A stretch of DNA of 43,978 bases from Bacilli bacterium (GCA_017398545.1 JAFQFT010000064.1:1-43978); one strand, 5' to 3'; shown: positions 17,259 through 26,064, counted from the stretch's first letter. Notes: generated from the letters alone by a model not told the origin. Made by a program: numbers and translations.

Positions 17259-19006
17259 TATTCGTCACCTTCTCTCTTTAATTGTGAATTATAAATATCT
17301 TGATATACTTCACAATTCTTTAGTAGATTTGCATGAGTATCAAAATCTACAATTTCACCACCATCAAGAACTATAATCTTATCAGCATTCTTAGCAGTTG
17401 CAACACGTTGTGCAACAACAATCTTAGTAGTATCACTAATATGTTTACGCATTGCTTTATAAAGGTTAGCTTCAGTTACTAAGTCAAGTGCACTTGATGC
17501 ATCATCAAAGATTAAAATTTCAGGTTTTTTAACAATTGCTCTTGCAATAGATAATCTTTGTTTTTGACCACCTGATAAAGATGTACCTTTTTCTTCTACA
17601 TATTCATCAAAGCCTTGTTCTTTACTCAAAATAAATTCACTAGCTTGTGCAATATCAGCTGCAAGGCGAATTTCTTCAATTGTTGCACCTGGTTTACCCC
17701 AAGCAATATTTTCTGCAATAGTCCCTGCAAACAATTCTGATTTTTGAAGTGCTATCGCGATTTTATTTCTTAAATCAACTTGTTTATATTCTTTTACATT
17801 TACATTATCAACTAATACTTCACCACCAGTAACATCATAGAATCTAGTAATTAAATTTACAAGTGTTGTTTTACCACTACCAGTTGCTCCTACAATAGCA
17901 ATTGTTTCACCTTTATTAATCTTAAAACTGATATTTTCAAGTACATTACCATTAGTATTAGGATATTGGAATGAAACATTCTTAAATTCAACTGTACCAC
18001 TTTCTGTTAAAGTATCAATACTCAAATCACCATCAACAATTTCTAGTGGACAATCAAGCACTTCATTAATACGTTTAGCAGATGCTTGAGCACGTGCTAC
18101 ATTTGAGAAAATCATACCAAATTGCATCAAAGAAAAACAAATCATAACAATATAAGTAATAGCTTGAGAAGTTTGACCAAGCAATATTTCAGGTTCAGTT
18201 CCATTATTATATCCACCTAAAATTGAATTACCACCAATAGAATAAATTGCAATTTGTGCAAAATATACAATAATCATAAATATAGGCATTAATAATGCTA
18301 ATAATTTATTTACATATAATAATGTATCAGCATAATCACCATTAACTCTTTTAAATCTTGCATCTTCATAATCTTCTTTAGAAAATGCTTTTACAACTCT
18401 TGCACCTGAAACATTCTCATGAACAACTGTATTTACTTTATCAAGTTTTGTTTGAATAATACTAAATTGAGGGAATGCTTTTCTCATAAATAAAATCATT
18501 GCAAGAATTTCTAGTGGAAGAGCAACAGCTAGTACAATTGCAAATTTAATATTAATTGTTAAAGTAAATACAATCCCTAGTGCAAACATCCCAAATGATC
18601 TAACAAACATTCTAATCATTTGTGCAACAAAGTTTTGCATTTGTGTAATATCATTAGTAACTCTTGTAACAAGTGAACCAGTAGAAAAATCATCTGTTTG
18701 ATCATACGATAAATGCATTATTTTCTTAAATACATCTTGTCTTAAATCATTTGCAAACTTACAACTTGCAATATTTGCAAATACTCCACTTAAAAATCCT
18801 CCTACAACACCAATAAATACAATTGCAATCATTGTAAATCCTATTGTAAGAATCTTATCTAAATCTTTAGATGGAATACCATAGTCAATCATTTGTTGCA
18901 TTTGACCAGTTAACATCATATCCATCGATACTTCTATAATCATAAATATTGGAGCTAAAATTGCAGCCCACCAATATTTCTTTAAATAACGTAATAATTT
19001 AAACAT
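17258..19006 (-). CDS. ABC exporter half-transporter, degenerate-site subunit
   Basis: 582 residues with six transmembrane helices and an ATPase domain. Walker A (GATGSGKTT) and signature (LSGGQ) are intact. Walker B, however, ends in Asp-Asp (ILIFDDASS) instead of Asp-Glu, and the switch His is Gln (VVAQRVA). This chain therefore supplies the non-catalytic half of a heterodimeric exporter with the 632-residue partner. It starts 5 bases after the marR stop, and its ribosome site GGAG is encoded by the last MarR codons. MarR linkage suggests export of the molecule sensed by MarR. Confidence 0.92.
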   Translation of the reverse strand: MFKLLRYLKKYWWAAILAPIFMIIEVSMDMMLTGQMQQMIDYGIPSKDLDKILTIGFTMIAIVFIGVVGGFLSGVFANIASCKFANDLRQDVFKKIMHLSYDQTDDFSTGSLVTRVTNDITQMQNFVAQMIRMFVRSFGMFALGIVFTLTINIKFAIVLAVALPLEILAMILFMRKAFPQFSIIQTKLDKVNTVVHENVSGARVVKAFSKEDYEDARFKRVNGDYADTLLYVNKLLALLMPIFMIIVYFAQIAIYSIGGNSILGGYNNGTEPEILLGQTSQAITYIVMICFSLMQFGMIFSNVARAQASAKRINEVLDCPLEIVDGDLSIDTLTESGTVEFKNVSFQYPNTNGNVLENISFKINKGETIAIVGATGSGKTTLVNLITRFYDVTGGEVLVDNVNVKEYKQVDLRNKIAIALQKSELFAGTIAENIAWGKPGATIEEIRLAADIAQASEFILSKEQGFDEYVEEKGTSLSGGQKQRLSIARAIVKKPEILIFDDASSALDLVTEANLYKAMRKHISDTTKIVVAQRVATAKNADKIIVLDGGEIVDFDTHANLLKNCEVYQDIYNSQLKREGDE

Positions 19007-19011
19007 TATTT

Positions 19012-19446
19012 TTATTCTCCTTCCTGTAAATTACTTTTCATCATCTCTAATACTCTTTCAAAATGTGCTAAATCTTCTTTACTAATATTTTTTATCATTC
19101 TAGATTCAACAATTCTAAAACATTCTTTAATCTTTTCATCAAGTTCATAACCTAACTCAGTTAAAACAACAATTGTTTTACGGTTATCATTATCACTTGG
19201 TTGTCTTGTAATGTAACCCAAAGACTCCATCTGTTTAAGTGTTAAACTAACAGTTGGAGCAGCCAAATGATTTCTTTCTGCAATATCATTTTGTGGAAGA
19301 CCTTCTGGATGCCAAGAAAGTGTCATAACTATATTGGCATATGTTGCATTTATATTATGCCTTGCTGCTTCTTCTTTAAATGCACATTTAAAAGTTTTAT
19401 TCATATGGTTAAGACTTGCACCATATGGTATTTTTTCTTTATTCAT
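19012..19446 (-). CDS. MarR family transcriptional regulator
   Basis: 144 residues with the winged-helix MarR core: NDIAERNHLAAPTVSLTLKQMESLGYITRQPSDNDNRKTIVVLT (about 55-98), including the DxRxx wing motif (DNDNRK), flanked by dimerisation helices. It is the first gene of the exporter operon. A perfect 16-bp palindrome over its predicted transcription start suggests autorepression relieved by a small molecule that the exporter removes; this is inference from layout. Confidence 0.92.
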   Translation of the reverse strand: MNKEKIPYGASLNHMNKTFKCAFKEEAARHNINATYANIVMTLSWHPEGLPQNDIAERNHLAAPTVSLTLKQMESLGYITRQPSDNDNRKTIVVLTELGYELDEKIKECFRIVESRMIKNISKEDLAHFERVLEMMKSNLQEGE

Positions 19447-19465
19447 ATAATACCTCGAAAAATAG

Positions 19466-19498
19466 TTAGTTTTAAAACTAATTTATAATATTATACCA
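19466..19498 (-). promoter_or_regulatory. MarR-operon promoter with 16-bp palindromic operator
   Basis: On the minus strand a TG-extended -10 (TGGTATAAT, complementing 19490-19498) lies 44 bases upstream of marR. Immediately downstream, over the expected start point, TTAGTTTTAAAACTAA (19466-19481) is a perfect palindrome, the size and position expected for a MarR dimer site. Confidence 0.65.
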
Positions 19499-19550
19499 TA
19501 TTTTATGTTAACTATACATTAATTCGCTCTAATTTTTTATATCAATAAAA

Positions 19551-19579
19551 TTGTTTTTTTACTTATTTTTTTGTATAAT
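19551..19579 (+). promoter_or_regulatory. Promoter giving a leaderless transcript
   Basis: TTGTTT (19551-19556), a 17-base spacer and TATAAT (19574-19579) form a canonical promoter. The expected start point, about 7 bases after the -10, falls on the A of the ATG at 19586. No ribosome site lies between. Confidence 0.65.
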
Positions 19580-19585
19580 ATAACT

Positions 19586-20203
19586 ATGATTAATGAAGAA
19601 CAATTTAAAACATTGGTAGCAAAGAATTTAACTAACTACCGTAAAATTAATAATTTAACACAACTTGATTTAGCTGAAAAATTAAGTTATTCTGATAAGG
19701 CAATTTCAAAGTGGGAAAGGGGAGAAAGTTTACCAGATTTATACACTTTAGAAAAAATTGCAAATCTATATGGAATAACTATTAATGATTTAGTGTATGA
19801 AAAACAAGAAATTATTAAGCCTAAAAAATTAAAGAAAACAAATCATTTATTTATAACACTTTTATCAACTATACTTGTATGGTTTATTGCAACCCTAACA
19901 TTTGTAACATTAATGCTAATCCCTGCAACTTCATCATATGATAATTGGCTAGTATTTATTATCGCAATACCAACATTTTTTATAGTATTAACGGTCTTTG
20001 CATGCCTGTGGTATAAAAATGTCCTTAGATGTATAAGTGTATCAGGTATCGTATGGGGTGTAGTTATTACTCTACAAATTATATTATATTTAAATCATCT
20101 AAAGAACAATTCTTTGATTTATATTATTGGAGCTGTATTCCAAATTCTTGTAATATTATGGTTTATCATGGTTGATTATCAAAAGAAATCAAAAATTAAA
20201 TAA
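19586..20203 (+). CDS. XRE-family regulator with membrane-spanning C-terminus
   Basis: 205 residues from the ATG at 19586. A TTG at 19571 overlaps the -10 box and cannot be the start. Residues 6-65 form a Cro/C1-type helix-turn-helix (NLTQLDLAEKLSYSDKAISKWERG). A basic linker follows, then four hydrophobic helices (about 88-110, 118-140, 147-168, 175-195). Such proteins tie a DNA-binding head to the membrane. It is transcribed divergently from the MarR-exporter operon and ends at a strong terminator. The message appears to be leaderless. The signal sensed is unknown. Confidence 0.85.
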   Translation: MINEEQFKTLVAKNLTNYRKINNLTQLDLAEKLSYSDKAISKWERGESLPDLYTLEKIANLYGITINDLVYEKQEIIKPKKLKKTNHLFITLLSTILVWFIATLTFVTLMLIPATSSYDNWLVFIIAIPTFFIVLTVFACLWYKNVLRCISVSGIVWGVVITLQIILYLNHLKNNSLIYIIGAVFQILVILWFIMVDYQKKSKIK

Positions 20204-20236
20204 TAGTCTGACTTAAAAAATCAGACTATTTTTTTA
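20202..20236 (+). terminator. Rho-independent terminator
   Basis: A perfect 10-bp stem (20202-20211 with 20221-20230) has a 9-base A-rich loop and a T-run. It ends the XRE regulator gene; the converging degV gene ends 33 bases further on. Confidence 0.88.
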
Positions 20237-20268
20237 TTTAAAAATAAATTACTTGACTTGTTTAAAAC

Positions 20269-21156
20269 CTAAAATCTATTCTTTCCATGGAAAAATACTG
20301 CTATTAATCCAGGCCCTGTATGAGAACCAATTATAGATCCAATATAGGAATAATAAATATCTTTAAATCCCAATTCTTTTTTCAAAATTTCTCCAAATTC
20401 AACTGCAGTTTCTATTGCGTTAGAATGAGAAATATATAAAGTTTGTTCTTCTGGATTTATTACTTGTTCTTTTATTGATTCAATCATTTTCTTATAAGTA
20501 TTAGATTTACCATGCCCTTTTGTATGAACAAGTAAATGTCCATCATAATCAAGTCTAAGAATAGGTTTAATACTTAATACATTACCAAAAATAGATGCTA
20601 TTTTAGTAACTCTACCACCTCTCGCAAGATAAGTTAAAGTATTAGTTGTAAAATATGGATTAATCCCTCTTTTTACATTTTCAATATAATCTACAACATC
20701 TTTTATATTCTTTCCTTCATCACGCAGTTTAGATGCTTCTAGTACTAACATTCCATATCCTAAAGAAGCACATGTAGAATCAATAATATATATTTCATTA
20801 CCAGGATACTTTTCATCAATCATTTCTTTTGCAGCGACAAAATTATTATATGTTCCAGATATCCCACTACCTAAACTAATGTGCATAATTGGTTTATTAT
20901 ATTTAATTAATTCCTTTAAAAAATCATAAGCTTCTTGAATATTAACTGCTGATGTTTTAAAAGTTTTTCCTTCTTCTTCCATTTTTTTATAAAACTTTAC
21001 AATATCAGTTTGTTCCATTGTATCTTTAATTACAATTTCTGAATCAATATAATTCATAAATAGTGGTACAACACCTATTTCTTTACATACATCTAGTGAT
21101 AAATCACATCCTGAATCAGTACTAATAATAAATGGTAAATTATTTAAATCTTTCAT
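20269..21156 (-). CDS. DegV family fatty-acid-binding protein
   Basis: 295 residues, full DegV length. N-terminal STDSGCDLS (about 12-20), the fatty-acid carboxylate-binding motif GSGISGTYNN (about 97-106), and the C-terminal GSIIGSHTGPGLIAVFF with the conserved His-Thr-Gly-Pro-Gly are present. DegV/FakB proteins bind a fatty acid and present it to a FakA kinase for phospholipid synthesis; no fakA is in this window. The ribosome site GAAGGAG lies 8 bases upstream. It has its own sigma-A promoter. Confidence 0.9.
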   Translation of the reverse strand: MKDLNNLPFIISTDSGCDLSLDVCKEIGVVPLFMNYIDSEIVIKDTMEQTDIVKFYKKMEEEGKTFKTSAVNIQEAYDFLKELIKYNKPIMHISLGSGISGTYNNFVAAKEMIDEKYPGNEIYIIDSTCASLGYGMLVLEASKLRDEGKNIKDVVDYIENVKRGINPYFTTNTLTYLARGGRVTKIASIFGNVLSIKPILRLDYDGHLLVHTKGHGKSNTYKKMIESIKEQVINPEEQTLYISHSNAIETAVEFGEILKKELGFKDIYYSYIGSIIGSHTGPGLIAVFFHGKNRF

Positions 21157-21191
21157 CTTTTTTTCTCCTTCATAAAATAATCACACTAAAA

Positions 21192-21220
21192 AGTATATTA
21201 TTTACATTAATAAAAGTCAA
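21192..21220 (-). promoter_or_regulatory. Sigma-A promoter of degV
   Basis: The minus strand reads TTGACT (21215-21220), a 17-base spacer, then TATACT (21192-21197), 36 bases upstream of the degV start. Confidence 0.8.
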
Positions 21221-21221
21221 C

Positions 21222-21266
21222 CTACTCTAAAGATTTTTACTCTCCTTTACAAAATCTTTAAAGTAG
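21222..21266. repeat. Hairpin abutting the degV -35 box
   Basis: A 16-position inverted repeat with one mismatch (21222-21237 with 21251-21266) and a 13-base loop lies immediately upstream of the degV -35. It has no T-run on the minus strand, so it is not an obvious terminator. It may be an operator or a second transcription barrier after the DUF4250 terminator. Confidence 0.6.
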
Positions 21267-21271
21267 AATGT

Positions 21272-21302
21272 AAAAAAAGGACTCTACAAAAAGTAGAATC
21301 CT
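21272..21302 (-). terminator. Rho-independent terminator of the pepP-DUF4250 operon
   Basis: A 10-bp stem with one G-U pair (21278-21287 with 21293-21302), a 5-base loop and a T-run on the minus strand. It overlaps the last two bases of the DUF4250 stop codon. Confidence 0.85.
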
Positions 21303-21489
21303 AATTTTTATATCTTATTTGATTAGTTTCTTCATTATATTCATATGAATTATCTATTAATTTTTGATTTAACTCATCTATATCTAAATTTTCATATTCA
21401 CATAAATCAGTTATATTTTGATATTTACTTCTTAAATATGTATTAAGAATTGAAACTAATAACTCGATTGGAAAACTTAAACTTACCAT
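21301..21489 (-). CDS. DUF4250 domain protein
   Basis: 62 residues, the size of the family. It matches the DUF4250 pattern: FPIELLVSILNTYLRSKY, then DLCEYENLDIDELNQKLIDNSYEYNEETNQI (L.S.LN..LR..Y, LC......EL..KL...GY.Y....N). It is a small acidic cytoplasmic protein of unknown function. Its ATG overlaps the stop of the Xaa-Pro aminopeptidase gene (TAATG), so it is translationally coupled. Confidence 0.85.
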   Translation of the reverse strand: MVSLSFPIELLVSILNTYLRSKYQNITDLCEYENLDIDELNQKLIDNSYEYNEETNQIRYKN

Positions 21490-23270
21490 TAAATTGCCTC
21501 TTTAATATTATAAAGCCAATTTTTTTCATCTATAGTTAAATAATCTTTTAACGCTTCAAATACTCTTTCATGATATGCATGAATATTTGCGATATCTTCA
21601 TCTGATAAAATAGTTTTATCAATAGCTTCAATATCATATGGAACAAGTGTTAAATCATCAAAACATAAGAACTTACCAAAGTCATTTTCTATATATTTCT
21701 TACATACAACTAGATTTTCAATTCTAATACCAAATTCACCTGGTAAATAAATACCTGGTTCATTAGATGTAATCATACCTTCTTTAAATGGATAACTAGC
21801 TCTTGGTGTTGGACTAATATTTTGTGGTCCTTCATGAACATTTAAGAAACTTCCTACACCATGTCCTGTTCCATGATTATAATTTAATCCATGAGCATAT
21901 AAATGTTTTCTTGCAAGAATATCAAGTTGTGCACCTGTTGTTCCATTTCTAAATATTGCATTAGATAAATCTAAATGTCCTTTTAATACAAGTGTATAAT
22001 AAAGTTTTTCTTTATCATTTAACTCACCAAGTGATATAGTTCTTGTAATATCTGTTGTACCTTCTAAATATTGACCACCTGAATCAACTAGTAAGAACGA
22101 TTTTGGTAAAACTTCTATTTTAGATAATGGTGTTGCAGAATAATGAATTATTGCACCATGTTCTTTATAACCACAAATAGTTTCAAAACTTATACCCATA
22201 AAACTCTCTTGTTCTTTTCTAAATTCTTCTAACTTTTCTGAAGCAGTAATTTCATCAATATAAATCTTACCAACATTACTTTTCAACCAGTAAATAAACT
22301 TTGTAACCGCAACACCATCTTTTAAATGAGCAGTATATGCGTTTTTAACTTCAATATCATTTTTTTCAGCTTTTAAAATAGTCGTATAGTTTACTTCATT
22401 TATAACTTTTTTAGCATTAATTAAAGAGACTAAGGCATAATTAACTTTATTCTTTTGATATACAACAACATCATTATTAAATAATTTAACATCATTATAG
22501 ATATCATTATAAGGCAATACTATTACTCCATCATTATTTAACTTTTTAATTAATTCTTTATCTAAAACCCCATCATTAACATAAAGTTTAATATAATCTT
22601 TTCCAACAACAGCATAACTTAATAATACAGGATTACATGCAACGTCATTTCCTCTTAAGTTAAATAACCAGGCAATATCATCAAGTGAAGTTAGTAATAA
22701 TAAATCTGCTTTTAATGAAACTAAATGTTCTTTAATTTTATTAAATTTATCTACTCTAGAAATTCCTGTATATTCAAGTGATAATTCAAATGCTTTTTCT
22801 TTAGAAATGCTAGGGCGATTATCCCAAATTTGATCAATCAAATCGTGTTGATAGAAAATGTTAATATTTTTACTACTTAAAGATGCTTTTAATTGTTCTA
22901 CAAAATCAATTGAAACTAATTTTCCATCAAATCCAATTGTACAATCCTTATCTAACTTTTTATCTAAAAATTCAAATATTGTAGGTACACTTGGTTCTAA
23001 TGATTTATATAAATCAATTGTAGTACCGTCTAATTCATCTTCTGCTTGTAAGAAATATCTACCATCAGTCCATAGCCCTGCTTCATCAAGGGTTACAACA
23101 ACAGTTCCTGCACTACCAGTAAATCCACTTATAAAACTTCTTACTTTAAAATAATCTCCAACATACTCAGAGCCATGAAAATCATTAGTAGGTACAATAT
23201 ATGCATCTATTTTATTTTCTTTCATCAATTTTCTTAAATTATTTAAATTGTTTATAATATCAGTTTTCAT
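21489..23270 (-). CDS. Xaa-Pro aminopeptidase, long form (M24B)
   Basis: 593 residues, the three-domain aminopeptidase P form that removes N-terminal residues before proline. A creatinase-N domain (about 8-135) and a second creatinase-N-like domain (about 150-300) precede the pita-bread M24 domain (about 315-525). Metal ligands are visible in FLLVDSGGQYLEGTTDITRT (two Asp), NHGTGHGVGSFLNVHEGP (His), and SNEPGIYLPGEFGIRIEN (two Glu). A C-terminal M24_C segment ends the chain. The ribosome site AAGAAGG precedes ATG. It is co-transcribed with DUF4250. Confidence 0.93.
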   Translation of the reverse strand: MKTDIINNLNNLRKLMKENKIDAYIVPTNDFHGSEYVGDYFKVRSFISGFTGSAGTVVVTLDEAGLWTDGRYFLQAEDELDGTTIDLYKSLEPSVPTIFEFLDKKLDKDCTIGFDGKLVSIDFVEQLKASLSSKNINIFYQHDLIDQIWDNRPSISKEKAFELSLEYTGISRVDKFNKIKEHLVSLKADLLLLTSLDDIAWLFNLRGNDVACNPVLLSYAVVGKDYIKLYVNDGVLDKELIKKLNNDGVIVLPYNDIYNDVKLFNNDVVVYQKNKVNYALVSLINAKKVINEVNYTTILKAEKNDIEVKNAYTAHLKDGVAVTKFIYWLKSNVGKIYIDEITASEKLEEFRKEQESFMGISFETICGYKEHGAIIHYSATPLSKIEVLPKSFLLVDSGGQYLEGTTDITRTISLGELNDKEKLYYTLVLKGHLDLSNAIFRNGTTGAQLDILARKHLYAHGLNYNHGTGHGVGSFLNVHEGPQNISPTPRASYPFKEGMITSNEPGIYLPGEFGIRIENLVVCKKYIENDFGKFLCFDDLTLVPYDIEAIDKTILSDEDIANIHAYHERVFEALKDYLTIDEKNWLYNIKEAI

Positions 23271-23339
23271 ACTATACCTTCTTTTAAAATATTTTTTAAT
23301 GTTTAAATTTAGTTTATATTTCTATTTTATAATATTAGT

Positions 23340-23506
23340 GTAGAAATTAGAAGTTTGAAATTCTCTTTAAATTCTTCCCTAAAATTATCTATCATAAAAG
23401 ATTTCTATACTTATATATAAAAAAACAAATTCATCTTCATAAACTAAATTTCAAACTTCATGATAGAATTAAGAATTAGAAACTAAAGTTTCTAATTCTT
23501 TTTTTA
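23340..23506 (+). ncRNA. Candidate structured RNA ending in an intrinsic terminator
   Basis: The gap between pepP and the histidine kinase gene holds nested pairings. Stem A is 13 perfect bp (23350-23362 with 23447-23459). Stem B is 7 perfect bp (23389-23395 with 23460-23466), whose 3' arm directly follows that of stem A, giving H-type pseudoknot topology. A perfect 14-bp hairpin (23471-23484 with 23487-23500) and T-run follow on the plus strand. A -10-like TATAAT lies at 23328-23333. Both flanking genes run on the minus strand, so the plus-strand terminator suggests a separate small RNA. A minus-strand pepP leader is the alternative. Confidence 0.4.
23471..23506 (+). terminator. Intrinsic terminator facing the plus strand
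   Basis: A perfect 14-bp stem with a 2-base (effectively 4-base) loop is followed by TTTTTT on the plus strand. On the minus strand the following sequence is only moderately T-rich, so it may also weakly end the histidine kinase transcript. Confidence 0.7.
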
Positions 23507-23543
23507 TTATAGCACAATATTAAATTTTTTTTACCATTTTTGA

Positions 23544-24608
23544 TTAACTGAAATAAATTGGTAAATTAATTGTTATGGTTGTACCTTCATTTAACTTACT
23601 CTCAACTTTTATTTCACAAAGACAAATATCTAAAATTCTTTTAACAAGTGATAGTCCTAGCCCATTACCTTCTTTTGAATGAGATTTATCACCTTGATAA
23701 AACTTATCAAAAACATGACTAAGAGTTTCTTCATCCATTCCACATCCATAATCTTTAATAGTAACAACAATATAATTAGAATGAGATACTAAATTTATAT
23801 CAATTTTACCATTCTCATAAGAAAATTTAATTGCATTTGAAATAACATTCATCCATACTTGTTGAAGTAATTCTTCATCACTAATAATCATACAATCCGG
23901 TAAATCTAAATTAAATTCAATGTCTTTCTTTTCCCAAGATGCTTGTAGTAAAATAATTACTTCTCGAAGTTGTTCACTTAGATTATATTCAGTTTTATTT
24001 ATTTCCACTTCTTGATTTTCTAATTTTGTAATTTTTAATATATTTGAAGACAAATTAGTAAGTTTCTTTGTAGCATCAAAAATGATACCTAAATAATGCT
24101 TTCTTTCTTCATTAGTAAGTTTATCATCTTCTAAAAGTGTTACATAACCTTGAATAGTTGCAAGAGGAGTTTTAAACTCGTGAGAGACATTTGCGATAAA
24201 ATCACTCCTAAGTGTTTCAATTTTCGAAAGTCTTTCTGCCATAATATTAAAGTTCTTAATTAAATTATTCAATTCAGTTTCATCATCTTTATATTCAAGT
24301 TCATCTATATTTACAGAAAAATCACCCTCTGCTATTTTTTTAGATGCATCAGATAACTGTTTAAGAGGTCTAAAATATCTTTCAGTTATAAAATAACCAA
24401 AGAAAGTCCCAATGATTAAACTAGTTATAAGCATCGCAATAATATATCCAAATGTTCCAAGTTTTCCTGGAAATAAAATAATTTTGAAAAATGTTAGAGC
24501 ATAAAAAACTAAAGCTGTTAAAATATTTGCAATTAATAGAACATTAAAAAATAAATAAGCAAATCTAAGTCTAAGTTTACCTGATAATTTTGTTTTTTTA
24601 TTACTCAT
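23544..24608 (-). CDS. Sensor histidine kinase
   Basis: 354 residues. Two transmembrane helices (about 17-45 and 52-74) flank only a few external residues, so it lacks a sizeable extracellular sensor and may sense the membrane or act through partners. HAMP (about 75-128), HisKA with phospho-acceptor His143 (ANVSHEFKTPLA), and HATPase_c with N-box NVISNAIKFSY, G1 IKDYGCGMD and G2 GNGLGLSLVK are all intact. The start overlaps the response-regulator stop by 8 bases. Confidence 0.93.
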   Translation of the reverse strand: MSNKKTKLSGKLRLRFAYLFFNVLLIANILTALVFYALTFFKIILFPGKLGTFGYIIAMLITSLIIGTFFGYFITERYFRPLKQLSDASKKIAEGDFSVNIDELEYKDDETELNNLIKNFNIMAERLSKIETLRSDFIANVSHEFKTPLATIQGYVTLLEDDKLTNEERKHYLGIIFDATKKLTNLSSNILKITKLENQEVEINKTEYNLSEQLREVIILLQASWEKKDIEFNLDLPDCMIISDEELLQQVWMNVISNAIKFSYENGKIDINLVSHSNYIVVTIKDYGCGMDEETLSHVFDKFYQGDKSHSKEGNGLGLSLVKRILDICLCEIKVESKLNEGTTITINLPIYFS

Positions 24609-25278
24609 TTTTCTTAACTACCTTATAACCAAGTCCTCTAACTGTTACAATTTCAAAGTCAGGATTTTCTTTAAATTTATCTCTTAGTCTATTAATATGA
24701 ACATCAATAGTTCTTTCATCAGATTCAGATAACATACCCCAAAACTCATTCATAAGTTGAGTTCTTGTAAATATTTGATTAGGATATGAAAATAACTTAA
24801 ACAAAATATTAAATTCTTTTTGTGGAAGTTCAATTACTTCACCATTAGTTGAAACAGTAAATGTATTATAATCTAATACAGTTGAACCTATCGTTACTTT
24901 CTTTTCATTATTTATTTTAGCACGTCTTAATATTGCTCCAACACGCAATACTAACTCTTCAAGGTTTATTGGTTTAACCAAATAATCATCAGCTCCAACA
25001 TTAAACCCTCTAACTTTATCTTTAAATTCTTCTTTTGCAGTAATCATTAAAATAGGAATGTTAATTTTTTCTCTTCTTAATGATTCTGTGAATTTATACC
25101 CATCAACTCCTGGCATCATAATATCTGTAATAATTAAATCAATATAATTTTTAAACAGTACATCATATGCACTATCTGCATTATAACATTGATATACTTG
25201 ATACCCATTTTTAGTAAGTACTTTTGCAATAAGAAAATTTAAATTTACATCATCATCAATAACTATTATTTTAAACAT
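24601..25278 (-). CDS. OmpR/PhoB-family response regulator
   Basis: 225 residues. The receiver domain has the acidic pocket Asp8-10, phospho-acceptor Asp52 (ITDIMMPG), a Thr/Ala-switch segment LMITAKEE and Lys in DDYLVKPI. The DNA-binding winged helix covers about 130-222 (RTIDVHINRLRDKF and VRGLGYKV). It is the first gene of the two-component operon, driven by TTGCAA-17-TATAAT. Confidence 0.95.
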   Translation of the reverse strand: MFKIIVIDDDVNLNFLIAKVLTKNGYQVYQCYNADSAYDVLFKNYIDLIITDIMMPGVDGYKFTESLRREKINIPILMITAKEEFKDKVRGFNVGADDYLVKPINLEELVLRVGAILRRAKINNEKKVTIGSTVLDYNTFTVSTNGEVIELPQKEFNILFKLFSYPNQIFTRTQLMNEFWGMLSESDERTIDVHINRLRDKFKENPDFEIVTVRGLGYKVVKKNE

Positions 25279-25323
25279 GATAATCCTCCAAACTAATATT
25301 TTACTTATTTATTTTATAATAAT

Positions 25324-25352
25324 ATTATAAACTATCTTTGAACTTATTGCAA
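25324..25352 (-). promoter_or_regulatory. Sigma-A promoter of the two-component operon
   Basis: The minus strand has TTGCAA (25347-25352), a 17-base spacer and TATAAT (25324-25329), 46 bases before the response-regulator start. Confidence 0.75.
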
Positions 25353-25418
25353 ACTTTTAAAGTTAATAATTAGTTAAAACTATTAATATATATTATAATA
25401 TACAAAGGAGGTAGGCTT

Positions 25419-26051
25419 ATGAGCAATCCATATACAGTTCTTGGTGTATCACCAAACGCAACAGATGACGAAATTAAAGAAGCATATAGAAAACTTGCTA
25501 AAAAATACCATCCCGATATTAATCCTGATAAAGAGTTAGCAGAAGCTAAAATGAAAGAAATAAATTACGCATATGACACAATCAAAAAGATGCGTGAGCA
25601 AGGAACATCTTATCAAGATCAAAATAGTTATAATTCAAGTTACACATATAATACATATACAAATAGTAATATCGATTTTCAAACAATTGAACGATATATC
25701 CATACAAGACAATATTTTATTGCACGTATGATGTTAGAACAAATCCCCAAAACAACTAGCAAATGGTATTATTATAGCTCAATTATAAATTATAATTTAG
25801 GTGATATAGATACAGCAGAGTATCATATTGATATAGCTTGTAATATGGAACCTAATAACATGACCTATAAACAAATAAAAGAAAAAATGGCATCTTCTTA
25901 TTATCAAAGAAGACGCAATGTATATAAACGTCCATTTACATTTGGAAGACTAATTTTTTCTTTAATTAAATTTTATATCATTATAAATGTTATTGGATTT
26001 TTATTAACGATGTTTTTTTCATGTATAACAAAAGTTGTGCCAACACCATAA
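25419..26051 (+). CDS. DnaJ-domain membrane protein
   Basis: 210 residues. The N-terminal J domain (about 1-60) includes the HPD motif in [10 protein letters not shown], needed to stimulate a DnaK/Hsp70 ATPase. A Tyr/Asn/Ser-rich linker and a helical TPR-like section (about 87-150) follow, and one C-terminal transmembrane helix (about 178-203). It is likely a tail-anchored co-chaperone recruiting DnaK to the membrane. It has a perfect ribosome site AAAGGAGG. The next gene starts 13 bases downstream, so the two are probably an operon. Confidence 0.88.
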   Translation: MSNPYTVLGVSPNATDDEIKEAYRKLAKKYHPDINPDKELAEAKMKEINYAYDTIKKMREQGTSYQDQNSYNSSYTYNTYTNSNIDFQTIERYIHTRQYFIARMMLEQIPKTTSKWYYYSSIINYNLGDIDTAEYHIDIACNMEPNNMTYKQIKEKMASSYYQRRRNVYKRPFTFGRLIFSLIKFYIIINVIGFLLTMFFSCITKVVPTP

Positions 26052-26064
26052 GAAAGGAGTTAAT

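Noticed and set aside
19571..19585. TTG start extending the XRE regulator by five codons
   Set aside because: The codons coincide with the -10 box TATAAT, which cannot be transcribed from that promoter.
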